DNA of 64,000 nucleotides from V1-33 sp039795165 (GTDB taxonomy: Bacteria > Verrucomicrobiota > Verrucomicrobiia > Verrucomicrobiales > V1-33). Location: contig JBDKER010000019.1 of NCBI GenBank assembly GCA_039795165.1, positions 19,443 through 83,442 of the forward strand. Reading direction: 5' to 3'. Below the pieces are notes generated by a model. It was not told where the DNA came from. It ran no database searches and saw only the letters and a program-made list of their open reading frames with translations. The first letter of the stretch is position 1, and each line of letters opens with the position of its first letter. Positions 17,330 through 25,762 of the stretch are shown one piece after another. Made by a program: the position numbers and the translations under genes.

Positions 17330-18337
17330 TTACCCTCCGATGGCGATCATGCGGCGGCCGGGCTGGTAGCTGTTGCGGAAGTCGTGTTCCTTCGGTTTGC
17401 GGTCGACCGTGTCGAGGATGAGGGCACAGAGTTCCTCGTCGCTGGCTCCGGCGCGCATGGGGGAGATGAGGTCGGTTTCGAGGTGACTGCCGAGGCAGGG
17501 ACGGAGGCGGCCGTCGGCGGTGAGGCGCAGTTTGTTGCAGCTTTCGCAGAAATGGAGGTTGGTCATGGCTCCGATGAAGCCGATGTGCTGAGCGGTTCCC
17601 GGGATCTGCCAGTAGGCGGCCGGCCCATTCGTGCGCATTTCAGGGCAGGGGACGAGGGGCCCGAAATGTCCGCTCAGGATGCGCTGGGCGACGCCGCACG
17701 ACAGGAAATTCGCTTCCGTGAGGACCTCATTGGTTGAAACCGGCATCAGTTCGATGAAGCGCAGCAGGCAGCCTCTGCTGCGGGCGAATTCCACGAGGGC
17801 AGGCAGTTCCTGCTCCGTCCGTCCCTTCATGAGGACGCAGTTGAGCTTCACCCTGGCGAATCCGGCGGACACGGCGGCCTCGATGCCGGCGAGGGCGCGG
17901 GCGTGAAAATCCCGTCCCGTCACGGCAGCGTACTGGCCGGGGTCGAGCGTATCGAGGGAAATGTTGACGCTGCGGACGCCGGCTGCGGCGAGGCAGGCGG
18001 CCATGCTGCGACCGTCTTCGCCCGGCACGGGATCGGCGAGCAGGGTGCCGTTGGTGGAGACGCCGACGTCTTCGATGCCGTCCATGGAGGCAATTCCGCG
18101 GATCAGAGCGAGGACGCCGCGGCGGGTCAGGGGTTCGCCACCGGTCACGCGGACTTTGCGGATGCCGAGTCCGCGTCCGATCCTGAGAAGGCGGAGGATT
18201 TCCTCATCCGTGAGGGTTCCTTCGCGCGGCAGCCATTCCTGGCGTTCCTCGGGCAGGCAATAGAGACACCGTTCGTTGCAGCGGTCGGTGACGCTGACGC
18301 GGAGATAGGAAATTCGGTGTCCAAAACGGTCTTGCAC
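17330..18337 (-). CDS. moaA: GTP 3',8-cyclase (molybdenum cofactor synthesis)
   Basis: 335 residues, normal MoaA length. This radical-SAM enzyme converts GTP to 3',8-cyclo-GTP, the first step of molybdopterin synthesis. The N-terminal [4Fe-4S] ligands are C20, C24 and C27 (DRCNERCLYC). The second cluster is in FCESCNKLRLTADGRLRPCL. VTGGEPLTRRG is the SAM-binding region, and the protein ends in the functional Gly-Gly tail (IAIGG). No other moa gene is in the window. Its 3' end is convergent with the pta-like gene, 22 bp away. It is divergent from the lipoprotein at 18442. Confidence 0.95.
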   Translation of the reverse strand: MQDRFGHRISYLRVSVTDRCNERCLYCLPEERQEWLPREGTLTDEEILRLLRIGRGLGIRKVRVTGGEPLTRRGVLALIRGIASMDGIEDVGVSTNGTLLADPVPGEDGRSMAACLAAAGVRSVNISLDTLDPGQYAAVTGRDFHARALAGIEAAVSAGFARVKLNCVLMKGRTEQELPALVEFARSRGCLLRFIELMPVSTNEVLTEANFLSCGVAQRILSGHFGPLVPCPEMRTNGPAAYWQIPGTAQHIGFIGAMTNLHFCESCNKLRLTADGRLRPCLGSHLETDLISPMRAGASDEELCALILDTVDRKPKEHDFRNSYQPGRRMIAIGG

Positions 18338-18441
18338 GCTTGCGGGGGAATAGCAGATTTACAGACGACTATATGCACGCTACGTGCACCACTGCCTCAG
18401 GAAAAGCAACGATCCCCAAATTCCTCCACCAAACACATTCC

Positions 18442-18918
18442 ATGAAACTTCTCCGGCTTTTCTCCCTCGCCGCGATGGCCCTCTTTCTCTCGTCCTGTGC
18501 CTCGAGCACTCCGCAGGGCCGCGTGGCGGCCAACCCAGCCATGGCGGAATCGCTCAGCCCAGACCAGCGCGAAGCCGTCCTCTCCGGAAGAATCAGCGAA
18601 GGTATGACCCGCGACGCGGTTTACCTCGCCCTCGGTCGTCCGTCGGCCGTCCGCAAGGGATCGACCGCCGGCAAGGAAACCGAAGTCTGGCGCTACACCA
18701 ATCTGCAGCCGGTCCCGACCTCGACATTCTACATGGGATCCGGCCTGCCACTCTACGGCGTCGGCGTCGGCGGAGCCTATTTCGCGCCACGCGGAGCCCG
18801 CTGGGTTGGCCCCGCATGGGGCCCCGGATGGGGCACGGGCACAGACTACGTCCCGGTGACCTCGGCACTGGTCCGGTTCGAAAAAGGCGTCGTGGTCAGC
18901 TGGGAACGGGCGCAGTGA
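18442..18918 (+). CDS. BamE/SmpA-like outer-membrane lipoprotein
   Basis: 158 residues. A lipoprotein signal (MKLLRLFSLAAMALFLSSC) gives C19 as the lipidated residue. After it, ISEGMTRDAVYLALGRPSAV and EVWRYTN follow the pattern of the SmpA/OmlA (BamE) fold, in which a GMT turn precedes an LG-P helix. The C-terminal part is Gly/Tyr/Trp-rich (YGVGVGGAYFAPRGA). It could be a BAM accessory or an unrelated envelope lipoprotein. The start at 18442 is set by the lipobox; longer in-frame starts would bury it. A 5-bp inverted repeat GCACG-CTA-CGTGC lies in the leader at about 18374-18386. Confidence 0.78.
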   Translation: MKLLRLFSLAAMALFLSSCASSTPQGRVAANPAMAESLSPDQREAVLSGRISEGMTRDAVYLALGRPSAVRKGSTAGKETEVWRYTNLQPVPTSTFYMGSGLPLYGVGVGGAYFAPRGARWVGPAWGPGWGTGTDYVPVTSALVRFEKGVVVSWERAQ

Positions 18919-18970
18919 GGCGGAACGGAACGACGTCTGCCCCGCAGGCCTTTGCCGCGGAATAAGCCCC

Positions 18971-19627
18971 TCAGTTGCCTTGGGGCGGTCGTGTCCGCGC
19001 CGGGCGGAATTTCCCGCGGCTGCGTTGCTCAAGTCGTTCCGCAATCCATTGGTACGCGTAAAAAAGCAGCGTCCCAATGAAGAAAACGCCAGCCAACTGC
19101 ACGAAAACCGGACGTGATCCCGGCACGGCGGACGTTTCCGGCAGTTTCGCGCCATCCTCCGCGGCTGCCAGCGCAGCGACGATTCCAGCAGCCTGATCCT
19201 TTCCCGCGGCAGCGAAAGCCTCCCGCATGCGTTCGCGCAAAAACCCGCGCGAATCGACCCCGGCAATCCCCAGACCTTCGGAACGACCCGCCGCCGCCGC
19301 ATCGACCACCAGCACCAGCCCGGGCCTCGCAGCCAGCCAGGGCCGCGCCAGGTGCTCCGCATAATCATCCGGAACCACTCCACGCATGTCAGCCAGGGTA
19401 ACCACATAATTCCGGCCAGGCATCCGCCCCAGCCGATCCACCAGATCAGCCCGGCTCAGCAGACCATTTCCAAAAATCCCAGCCCCATCGGCAACTCCAT
19501 CCATGGGCGCCGCCGGCGGGCCGGCAGATTCCTGCGCCACCGCAAAACTCCCCAGCAACGCCAGCCCAAGGCCCACAAGAACCCCGCGCCGCGTCCACCA
19601 TTCCCACTGTCGTCGCTGCTGCACCAT
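18971..19627 (-). CDS. TPM-domain membrane protein
   Basis: 218 residues. An N-terminal hydrophobic segment (VLVGLGLALLGSFAVA, about 16-31) is a signal or anchor, followed by a TPM-type domain from about residue 48 to 165 (LLSRADLVDRLGRM, NYVVTLADMRGV, GLVLVVDAAA). A C-terminal helix (VFVQLAGVFFIGTLLFYAYQW, about 175-195) and a basic tail end the protein. TPM proteins have been linked to photosystem II repair in plants and to membrane phosphatase-like roles in bacteria; the function here is unknown. It is convergent with the lipoprotein, 52 bp away. Confidence 0.72.
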   Translation of the reverse strand: MVQQRRQWEWWTRRGVLVGLGLALLGSFAVAQESAGPPAAPMDGVADGAGIFGNGLLSRADLVDRLGRMPGRNYVVTLADMRGVVPDDYAEHLARPWLAARPGLVLVVDAAAAGRSEGLGIAGVDSRGFLRERMREAFAAAGKDQAAGIVAALAAAEDGAKLPETSAVPGSRPVFVQLAGVFFIGTLLFYAYQWIAERLEQRSRGKFRPARTRPPQGN

Positions 19628-19690
19628 CCCATCCCCAATGACGGAAATCCCCAGTCAGGCAATCCCGGATTCACCCAAGCCCAGCCGCGA

Positions 19691-19708
19691 CCAGCCAGCC
19701 AGCCAGCC
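19691..19708. repeat. CCAG tetranucleotide run (4.5 units)
   Basis: Four complete CCAG units plus CC lie in the predicted 5' leader of the TPM-domain gene (transcribed on the minus strand as GGCTGG repeats). The copy number is low, so phase variation is only a possibility. Confidence 0.6.
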
Positions 19709-19721
19709 GACCCGGGATTCC

Positions 19722-19750
19722 ATAACTTGATACAATATATGTCATGTAAA
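19722..19750 (-). promoter_or_regulatory. Candidate sigma-70-type promoter for the TPM gene
   Basis: On the minus strand, TTTACA (19750-19745) and AGTTAT (19727-19722) are separated by 17 bp in an A/T-rich island that stands out from the GC-rich surroundings. Transcription would begin about 85-90 nt upstream of the TPM start codon at 19627. An imperfect dyad (TGA...TCA) lies between the two boxes. Confidence 0.4.
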
Positions 19751-19831
19751 ATGATGAACTGGGAAAGGGACTGGGGGGTGGGGGCGCGACCTGAGGTTGG
19801 GCTGGCTGCGGGAATTCCCCTGCGGCGGTGA

Positions 19832-20815
19832 TCAGTCCGCTGACTGTCCGAAGGATGTTTCGAGGAATTCGGTTTCCTCGTGTCCGGTTTGGACGGTGCG
19901 CAGGCTGGCTGGGAGGCTGGCGGGCACGATGGCGAAGTCGCCTGGTTTGAGTGATTCTCCGGCGATGGTGGCGGAGCCACGGACCACGGCGAGGATGCTG
20001 AAATCGCCGGGCGTGCCCCAGGGCGTTTGCGACTGGGCTGGCTGGACGATTCGGCGGACGCGGAAGTGGCGGCAGCTGGCGAGCACGGGAGCGTCAGGAG
20101 GTGTGAGGGCTGGGTGGCAGTCGCTGAAGTCGATGCAGGCCAGCGATTCCTTGACGTGGAGTGGGCGCGGCGAACCGTCGAGTCCGACCCGATTCCAGTC
20201 GAAGACCCGGTAGGTAGTGTCGCTGTTCTGCTGGATTTCGAAGATCATGAGTCCGGCGCCGATGGCGTGGAGTCGGCCACTGGGGATGAAAATGGCGTCG
20301 CCTGAGTTCACCGGGAGGCGTGGCACGCAGTCGGCCACGGTACATGATGCCAGTGCGGCGGCGAATTCTTCGCGTCCGACCCCTTCCTGGACCCCGCAGT
20401 AGAGTGCGGCTCCGGGTTCGGCATGGACGACGGCCCACATTTCCGTTTTCGGTTCACCTCCCAGCGCTGCAGCGCAGTGGTCCGGTGGATGCACCTGAAG
20501 ACTGAGCGTTTCGCAGGCGTCGAGAATCTTCACGAGCAGCGGAAAGACCGGACCGTCCGGAGCCCCGGAGCCGAACACCGATTCCCGTTCCCGTTCCCAC
20601 AGCTCATGCAGGGTCGCCCCGGCCAGCGCGCCATTCATGACGACGCTCTGCGCCTCGGGTCTGTCCGAAATCTCCCAGCTTTCTCCAATCACCTTGCCCT
20701 CAGGCAGTTCCCGGCCAAACCGATCCGCCAGCCCCCTGCCTCCCCAGACCCGTTCCTGATAAATCGGGCGGAATCGCAGTACTTGGTGCATGGGAGACGG
20801 CGCGTCGTGGGACAT
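19832..20815 (-). CDS. manA: Mannose-6-phosphate isomerase, type I-like
   Basis: 327 residues, a short class I phosphomannose isomerase of the cupin fold, interconverting mannose-6-P and fructose-6-P for GDP-mannose supply. Zinc ligands can be placed in LSLQVHPPD (Q, H), PKTEMW (E) and RLHAIGAGLMIFEIQQNSD (H). YRVFDWNR follows as in the family. The first residues (MSHDAPSPMHQVLRFRPIY) allow a second start at the internal Met. It is divergent from ftsK, with 219 bp between. With galU it suggests sugar-nucleotide supply for envelope glycans. Confidence 0.92.
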   Translation of the reverse strand: MSHDAPSPMHQVLRFRPIYQERVWGGRGLADRFGRELPEGKVIGESWEISDRPEAQSVVMNGALAGATLHELWERERESVFGSGAPDGPVFPLLVKILDACETLSLQVHPPDHCAAALGGEPKTEMWAVVHAEPGAALYCGVQEGVGREEFAAALASCTVADCVPRLPVNSGDAIFIPSGRLHAIGAGLMIFEIQQNSDTTYRVFDWNRVGLDGSPRPLHVKESLACIDFSDCHPALTPPDAPVLASCRHFRVRRIVQPAQSQTPWGTPGDFSILAVVRGSATIAGESLKPGDFAIVPASLPASLRTVQTGHEETEFLETSFGQSAD

Positions 20816-20909
20816 GGGGAGTTCGGGTAGCTGGAAGGCGCAGGATGCCTTGGAAATGGCGAAAGTTCCGGAAATTCAGGAAAAACTTAAGATTTCCGAG
20901 ATTTCAGGA

Positions 20910-20937
20910 TTGATCCACTTCCTGCTCTGGATAATGT
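20910..20937 (+). promoter_or_regulatory. Weak candidate promoter upstream of ftsK
   Basis: TTGATC (20910-20915) and TAATGT (20932-20937) with a 16-bp spacer lie in an A/T-rich patch about 100 bp before the ftsK start. Match to consensus is partial. Confidence 0.32.
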
Positions 20938-21034
20938 GAGGGAGGAGAAGCGGTTGGTGGTTCCTGTTCGACCGGGAGGTATTACCGCGGATCCGGATGC
21001 TCTGCAACTCAATTAGCTTCAGCCTTTGCCCGCC

Positions 21035-23893
21035 ATGTCACTGAACCGCCCCAGTCGCCGCCAGGACGATCCGACGTTTGATGCTGGAGCCGGGGGTGTG
21101 GATTTGCGGTCGCTGCTGCTGCTCAGTGCGGGAGCGGCCATGTTTCTGGCGCTGGCGACATATACGCCGGATGATTTGCGGCCGTGGGTGGCCTTTGCGA
21201 CGAAAAATCCGCCGAATGATCCGGTGGCGAATGTGATTGGGCCCTTTGGGGCGACGGTGGCTGGCTATGCGATGTTTCTGTTTGGTGGGGCGGCCTTTCT
21301 GCTGCCGGTGAGTATGCTCTGGCTGGGATTGGCACGGATTTTCATGGGGCTGCGGCTGCTGCGGCAGGGATTTCTTCCGGCGCGTCCGTTGGTGGGCATG
21401 GTTCTCTTTGTGGTTTCGGGAGCGGTTTTCCTTGGCCTCCAGAAGTTCATGCTCGTCAACTGGGACGAGGAATTCAACATTCTCGGGCCGGGGGGCGGTT
21501 TTGGATTCATCGGGCGCCGCATGGCTGAGACCAGCATCGGGACGGCGGGACTTCTCATTCTTTCGCTGCTGGCCTATGCGGCTGGGCTCATTCTGATGAC
21601 GGGTCTGCGTCCGGGAACGCTCGGTCGGTCCCTGCGTACGGCGTTTGCGCAACTGGGCGACCTCTTCAGCGGTCGTCATAAGGAAAATCAGCTGACGGCT
21701 GCGGCTGATTCCGCGGCGGCCCTTGAGCAGGAAAAGCGCAAGGCGGAACGCGAGCGCCGCCGGCTTGAAAAAGAACTCCGCAAGGCTGGGATCACTACGC
21801 CGGAAGGATTCCAGCACACTCTCATTGATCCCGAGGGCACGCTTGATCTCGATGAACTCGACGAGGGAGCGGAAGACGAAGTTCCGCAGCCTGCGAAGGC
21901 CCGTGGCCGCCGTTCCGCCGCCGTTCCGCAGGCCGACGCCACGGAAGACGAGGAAAGCGAAGTGGAAGAGGAAATTGCCGAGGCTGCACCCGAGCCACCG
22001 ATCATTGATGGATCTCGCCGTCAGGCCCCCACTGGTGACCGCAAGCCGTCGCTCGCCGAATGGCGTCGCCAGCAGCAGAAGCCGCGGGCGGAAGGCGAAC
22101 CCGCTCCCGTGGTGCGTCCCGGGACCCAGGATTATTCCGGTTACCAGCTTCCGCCTCTTGATATCCTGCATTGGGACGAAGCGGCCGGCGACGTCAAGAT
22201 CGACGAACGCGCCCTCCGCGAGACGCAGAAGACCATCATCGCAACGCTCGCCACGTTCGGCATTCAGGTGGCTCCTGGACCGATCACGCGCGGCCCCACG
22301 ATTTCCCGCTATGAGATCTACCCGAGCGATGGCCTCCGGGTGAGCCGCATCACGGCGCTCGAAGCCGACCTTGCGCGAGCGACCCGGGCCGAACGGATCA
22401 ATATCCTCGCGCCGATTCCCGGCAAGGACACCGTGGGCATTGAAATTGCCAACAACGACAAGGTGGCGGTACCGCTGCGCGAACTGCTCGAGGACGACAC
22501 CTTTGCGAACACCAAGGCTAAACTTCCGCTCGCCCTGGGCAAGGATGTCTACGGCAATACGATCATCGCCGACCTTGCGGCCATGCCCCACCTTCTCGTG
22601 GCAGGAGCCACCGGATCCGGAAAGTCGGTCTGCATCAATTCCATCATCGGTTCCCTGCTCTTCCAGTTCACTCCGGAACAACTGCGCTTCATCATGGTCG
22701 ATCCCAAGGTCGTGGAAATGCAGACCTACAACGACCTTCCCCACCTCGTGGTGCCGGTCGTCACCGACCCCAAGAAAGTCATCATGGCCCTCCGCTGGGT
22801 GGTCAATGAAATGGAGCACCGCTACCGCCTCTTCGCGTCGGAAGGCGTGCGGAATTTCGAATCGTTCAACAACCGCCGCCGCAAGGCCGAGGAAGCTGCC
22901 GCGGCCGCCGCGGCCGCCGCTGGTACAGCAACCAAGGCACGCAGCGGGCGCCGCAACCGCCCGGACGAAAACACCCCGCTCCTTCCCATGTTCGAGGGAC
23001 GCGCTCCGCAGCCGGAAGCGGAAGACGACGACGGCAACGATGCCGTCTTCGTGGCCAGCGACCTTGACGAGGAAGCCGATGACGCTGCCCTCACCACTCA
23101 TCAGGTCGCCTTCGCCACGTCGGATGCCGATTCAGTCTGGGACGACAGTGAATTGGTCGCCGAGGACAATGCTGAATTCGAAGAGGAATCGGACGAACCG
23201 ACCATTCCGGATTCCATTCCATACATTGTCGTCATCATCGACGAACTTGCCGACCTCATGCAGACGGCTCCGGCGGACATGGAGCAACTCATTCAGCGCA
23301 TTGCCCAGAAGGCACGGGCTGCGGGCATTCACATGATCCTCGCGACGCAGACACCGCGGGCGGAAGTCATCACCGGCAACATCAAGGCCAACATCCCCTG
23401 CCGCATCGCCTTCCAGGTGAGCAGTGCCCTCGATTCACGCGTCATTCTCGATACCAAGGGAGCCGAGAAACTCGTGGGCAAAGGCGACATGCTCTACCTG
23501 CCTCCCGGAACGTCCAAACTGAACCGCGCTCAGGGTGCCTTTGTGACCGACGACGAGATTCACGATCTCGTCGAGCACTGCAAGCAGCAGGCGTCTCCGG
23601 CGTACGACAAGGAAGTCCAGCGCAGCCTCGGCGACGCCACCGGCGACGACGGTGAAGCGGAGGAATTGTCCGCCGAAGACGAGGAAACCCTCGAGCGCTG
23701 CATTGAAGTAATCGTGGCCGAGCGCAAGGCCAGCACATCCCTGCTCCAGCGCCGGCTCCGGCTCGGCTACGGCCGCGCTGCCCGCATGATGGACCTCCTC
23801 GAACAACGGGGACTCATCGGCCCAGGCGACGGCGCAAAACCGCGCGAAGTCCTCATCGGCCCGGACGACGAAGACTTCGATGGATCGCGCTAG
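21035..23893 (+). CDS. ftsK: DNA translocase FtsK/SpoIIIE with an acidic insert in the motor
   Basis: 952 residues from ATG 21035 (MSLNRPSRRQ). It pumps chromosomal DNA at the division septum and supports dimer resolution. Four N-terminal membrane helices span about 20-200, followed by a charged linker (220-370). The RecA-like motor has Walker A GATGSGKS (G524-S531) and Walker B YIVVIIDELADLM (D736). Between them, residues about 615-727 hold an Ala run and a long acidic low-complexity stretch not usual in FtsK. The gamma DNA-reading winged helix is at the C-terminus (about 880-930, STSLLQRRLRLGYGRAARMM). A TTG 9 bp upstream is a less likely start. Confidence 0.94.
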   Translation: MSLNRPSRRQDDPTFDAGAGGVDLRSLLLLSAGAAMFLALATYTPDDLRPWVAFATKNPPNDPVANVIGPFGATVAGYAMFLFGGAAFLLPVSMLWLGLARIFMGLRLLRQGFLPARPLVGMVLFVVSGAVFLGLQKFMLVNWDEEFNILGPGGGFGFIGRRMAETSIGTAGLLILSLLAYAAGLILMTGLRPGTLGRSLRTAFAQLGDLFSGRHKENQLTAAADSAAALEQEKRKAERERRRLEKELRKAGITTPEGFQHTLIDPEGTLDLDELDEGAEDEVPQPAKARGRRSAAVPQADATEDEESEVEEEIAEAAPEPPIIDGSRRQAPTGDRKPSLAEWRRQQQKPRAEGEPAPVVRPGTQDYSGYQLPPLDILHWDEAAGDVKIDERALRETQKTIIATLATFGIQVAPGPITRGPTISRYEIYPSDGLRVSRITALEADLARATRAERINILAPIPGKDTVGIEIANNDKVAVPLRELLEDDTFANTKAKLPLALGKDVYGNTIIADLAAMPHLLVAGATGSGKSVCINSIIGSLLFQFTPEQLRFIMVDPKVVEMQTYNDLPHLVVPVVTDPKKVIMALRWVVNEMEHRYRLFASEGVRNFESFNNRRRKAEEAAAAAAAAAGTATKARSGRRNRPDENTPLLPMFEGRAPQPEAEDDDGNDAVFVASDLDEEADDAALTTHQVAFATSDADSVWDDSELVAEDNAEFEEESDEPTIPDSIPYIVVIIDELADLMQTAPADMEQLIQRIAQKARAAGIHMILATQTPRAEVITGNIKANIPCRIAFQVSSALDSRVILDTKGAEKLVGKGDMLYLPPGTSKLNRAQGAFVTDDEIHDLVEHCKQQASPAYDKEVQRSLGDATGDDGEAEELSAEDEETLERCIEVIVAERKASTSLLQRRLRLGYGRAARMMDLLEQRGLIGPGDGAKPREVLIGPDDEDFDGSR

Positions 23894-23914
23894 CGACCCG
23901 CCTCTTGGCATGCG

Positions 23915-25693
23915 ATGATCCGGTCCATGAACAAGGTCGGATTTCCCTCGTTTCCCTTCCTCTCGGCATTGGCTGCTGCTGCTGCCGTTTTCACTTCCTG
24001 CGACCGACCCAAGCAAGCGACGCCGTCGGCAGCCACCAGTGTCTCCCCTGCCCCGGCGCTTGCCGACACGATCTATCATAGTGGGACCATCGTGACGGTG
24101 GCCGGGGACCGACCTGAAACAGTGGAAGCGCTCGCCGCCACGCAGGGCCGCATCACGTTCACGGGCAGTGTCGCCGATGCCATGAGCCGGAAGGGCCCGG
24201 ACACGAAGGTGGTCGACCTTGGCGGCCAGACCCTCCTGCCTGGGTTTCTTGACGGTCACGGGCATTACATCAATTCGCTCGCGGTCGCCAGCCAATGCTG
24301 CGTCTATCCTCCGCCCTCGGGCGTGGGCAAGGACGTCCCCGGAATCGTGGCGGCGCTCAAGGAATTCGCCGCGGCACGCCAGATTCCCAAGGGATCGTTC
24401 ATCATGGCCTACGGCTACGATGATTCCGTGATGCCCAACGGTCGGCTCCTCAACCGGGACGACCTCGACGAGGCATTCCCTGACCATCCGGTGCGGGTCG
24501 ATCACGTGTCGATGCACGGGGCCGTCCTCAATACTCTTGCCATGAAGCATTACGGCATCAGTGCGGCCACGGCCACCCCGCCGGGTGGTGTTATCGTCCG
24601 CAAGCCGGGCACGGAGGAACCATGGGGCCTCATCATGGAAACCGCCTTCCTGCCGATCTTCGAGAAGACGGAACCCTTGAGCCCGGAGGCGGAAATCGCC
24701 TCCACGAAGGCCGGGCAACTCCTCTATGCGGCCGCGGGCATCACCACGGCGCAGGAAGGAGCCACCCACCTTCCCCAACTGCGGACGCTCAAGCGCGCGG
24801 CCGCCGCCGGTGCCCACATCATCGACGTCGTCACCTACCCCTTCATCACCGACCTCGACAAAACCCTCGCGGAATTCCCAAAGGACACATGGGGAAGCTA
24901 CCAGCAGCGGCTCAAAATCGGCGGCGTCAAAATCACCATCGATGGCTCGCCCCAGGGCCGCACCGCCTTCTTCACCACTCCCTACCTGACCGGCGGACCC
25001 GGCGGCGAAACCGACTGGAAGGGCGAACCAACCTTCCCGCAGCCGCTCATCAATGGCATGGTCCGCAAGGTCTATCAGATGGACGTTCCCCTCATCCTGC
25101 ATTGCAATGGAGATGCCGCCATCGACGCGTTCCTGGAAGCCTATACAGCTGCCCGCGGTAACGATTTCTCCCGGCCATGGAACGTGACTACCATCCACAC
25201 GCAGTTTCTGCGGCGCGATCAGATTCCGGCCTTTGTCAAATACCGCATCCGTCCGTCCTTCTACACCCTGCATACCTTCTACTTCGCCGACGCCCACATC
25301 GCCAACCGTGGCCCGGAACAGGCAGGCTACATCAGCCCGATGCGCGACGCCATCGACGCCGGCCTGCGCCCGACCAATCATACCGATTTCGTGGTCGCTC
25401 CGCTCGATCAGATGATGATGCTCCATTCGGCGGTCAACCGCACGGCCCGCAGCGGTGCCGCCATCGGACCGGATCAGCGCATTTCTCCGTTCGAAGGCCT
25501 CCGCTCCATGACCATCTGGGCGGCCGAGCAATACGGCGAGGAAGCCTCCAAGGGATCTCTCGAACCCGGGAAGCTGGCCGACCTCGTGATTCTCGACAAA
25601 AACCCGCTGACGGTCGATCCAACCACTATCCGGGACATCCGCGTCATGCAGACGATCAAGGAAAATGTCCCCATCTGGACCCGGGAAAAATAG
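23915..25693 (+). CDS. Amidohydrolase-3 family lipoprotein (YtcJ-like)
   Basis: 592 residues. The N-terminus (MIRSMNKVGFPSFPFLSAL, then AVFTSC) gives a lipobox with C29, so it is a lipidated, periplasm-facing hydrolase. The amidohydrolase pattern includes HSGTIVTVAGDRPE, the first metal motif LLPGFLDGHGHY (HxH), PLILHCNGDAAID, RPTNHTDFVVAP, and the closing GSLEPGKLADLVILDKNPL. The substrate (amide, ester or cyclic imide) is unknown. Start may be 23915 or the Met at 23927. It lies 21 bp after ftsK. The next gene begins 69 bp downstream on the same strand. Confidence 0.88.
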   Translation: MIRSMNKVGFPSFPFLSALAAAAAVFTSCDRPKQATPSAATSVSPAPALADTIYHSGTIVTVAGDRPETVEALAATQGRITFTGSVADAMSRKGPDTKVVDLGGQTLLPGFLDGHGHYINSLAVASQCCVYPPPSGVGKDVPGIVAALKEFAAARQIPKGSFIMAYGYDDSVMPNGRLLNRDDLDEAFPDHPVRVDHVSMHGAVLNTLAMKHYGISAATATPPGGVIVRKPGTEEPWGLIMETAFLPIFEKTEPLSPEAEIASTKAGQLLYAAAGITTAQEGATHLPQLRTLKRAAAAGAHIIDVVTYPFITDLDKTLAEFPKDTWGSYQQRLKIGGVKITIDGSPQGRTAFFTTPYLTGGPGGETDWKGEPTFPQPLINGMVRKVYQMDVPLILHCNGDAAIDAFLEAYTAARGNDFSRPWNVTTIHTQFLRRDQIPAFVKYRIRPSFYTLHTFYFADAHIANRGPEQAGYISPMRDAIDAGLRPTNHTDFVVAPLDQMMMLHSAVNRTARSGAAIGPDQRISPFEGLRSMTIWAAEQYGEEASKGSLEPGKLADLVILDKNPLTVDPTTIRDIRVMQTIKENVPIWTREK

Positions 25694-25762
25694 CGGGCCG
25701 CCGCCTTATTTTTGCCGGACGGAACGATCAGACGGGCCAACAGCCAACGTATCTGTGGGGCC

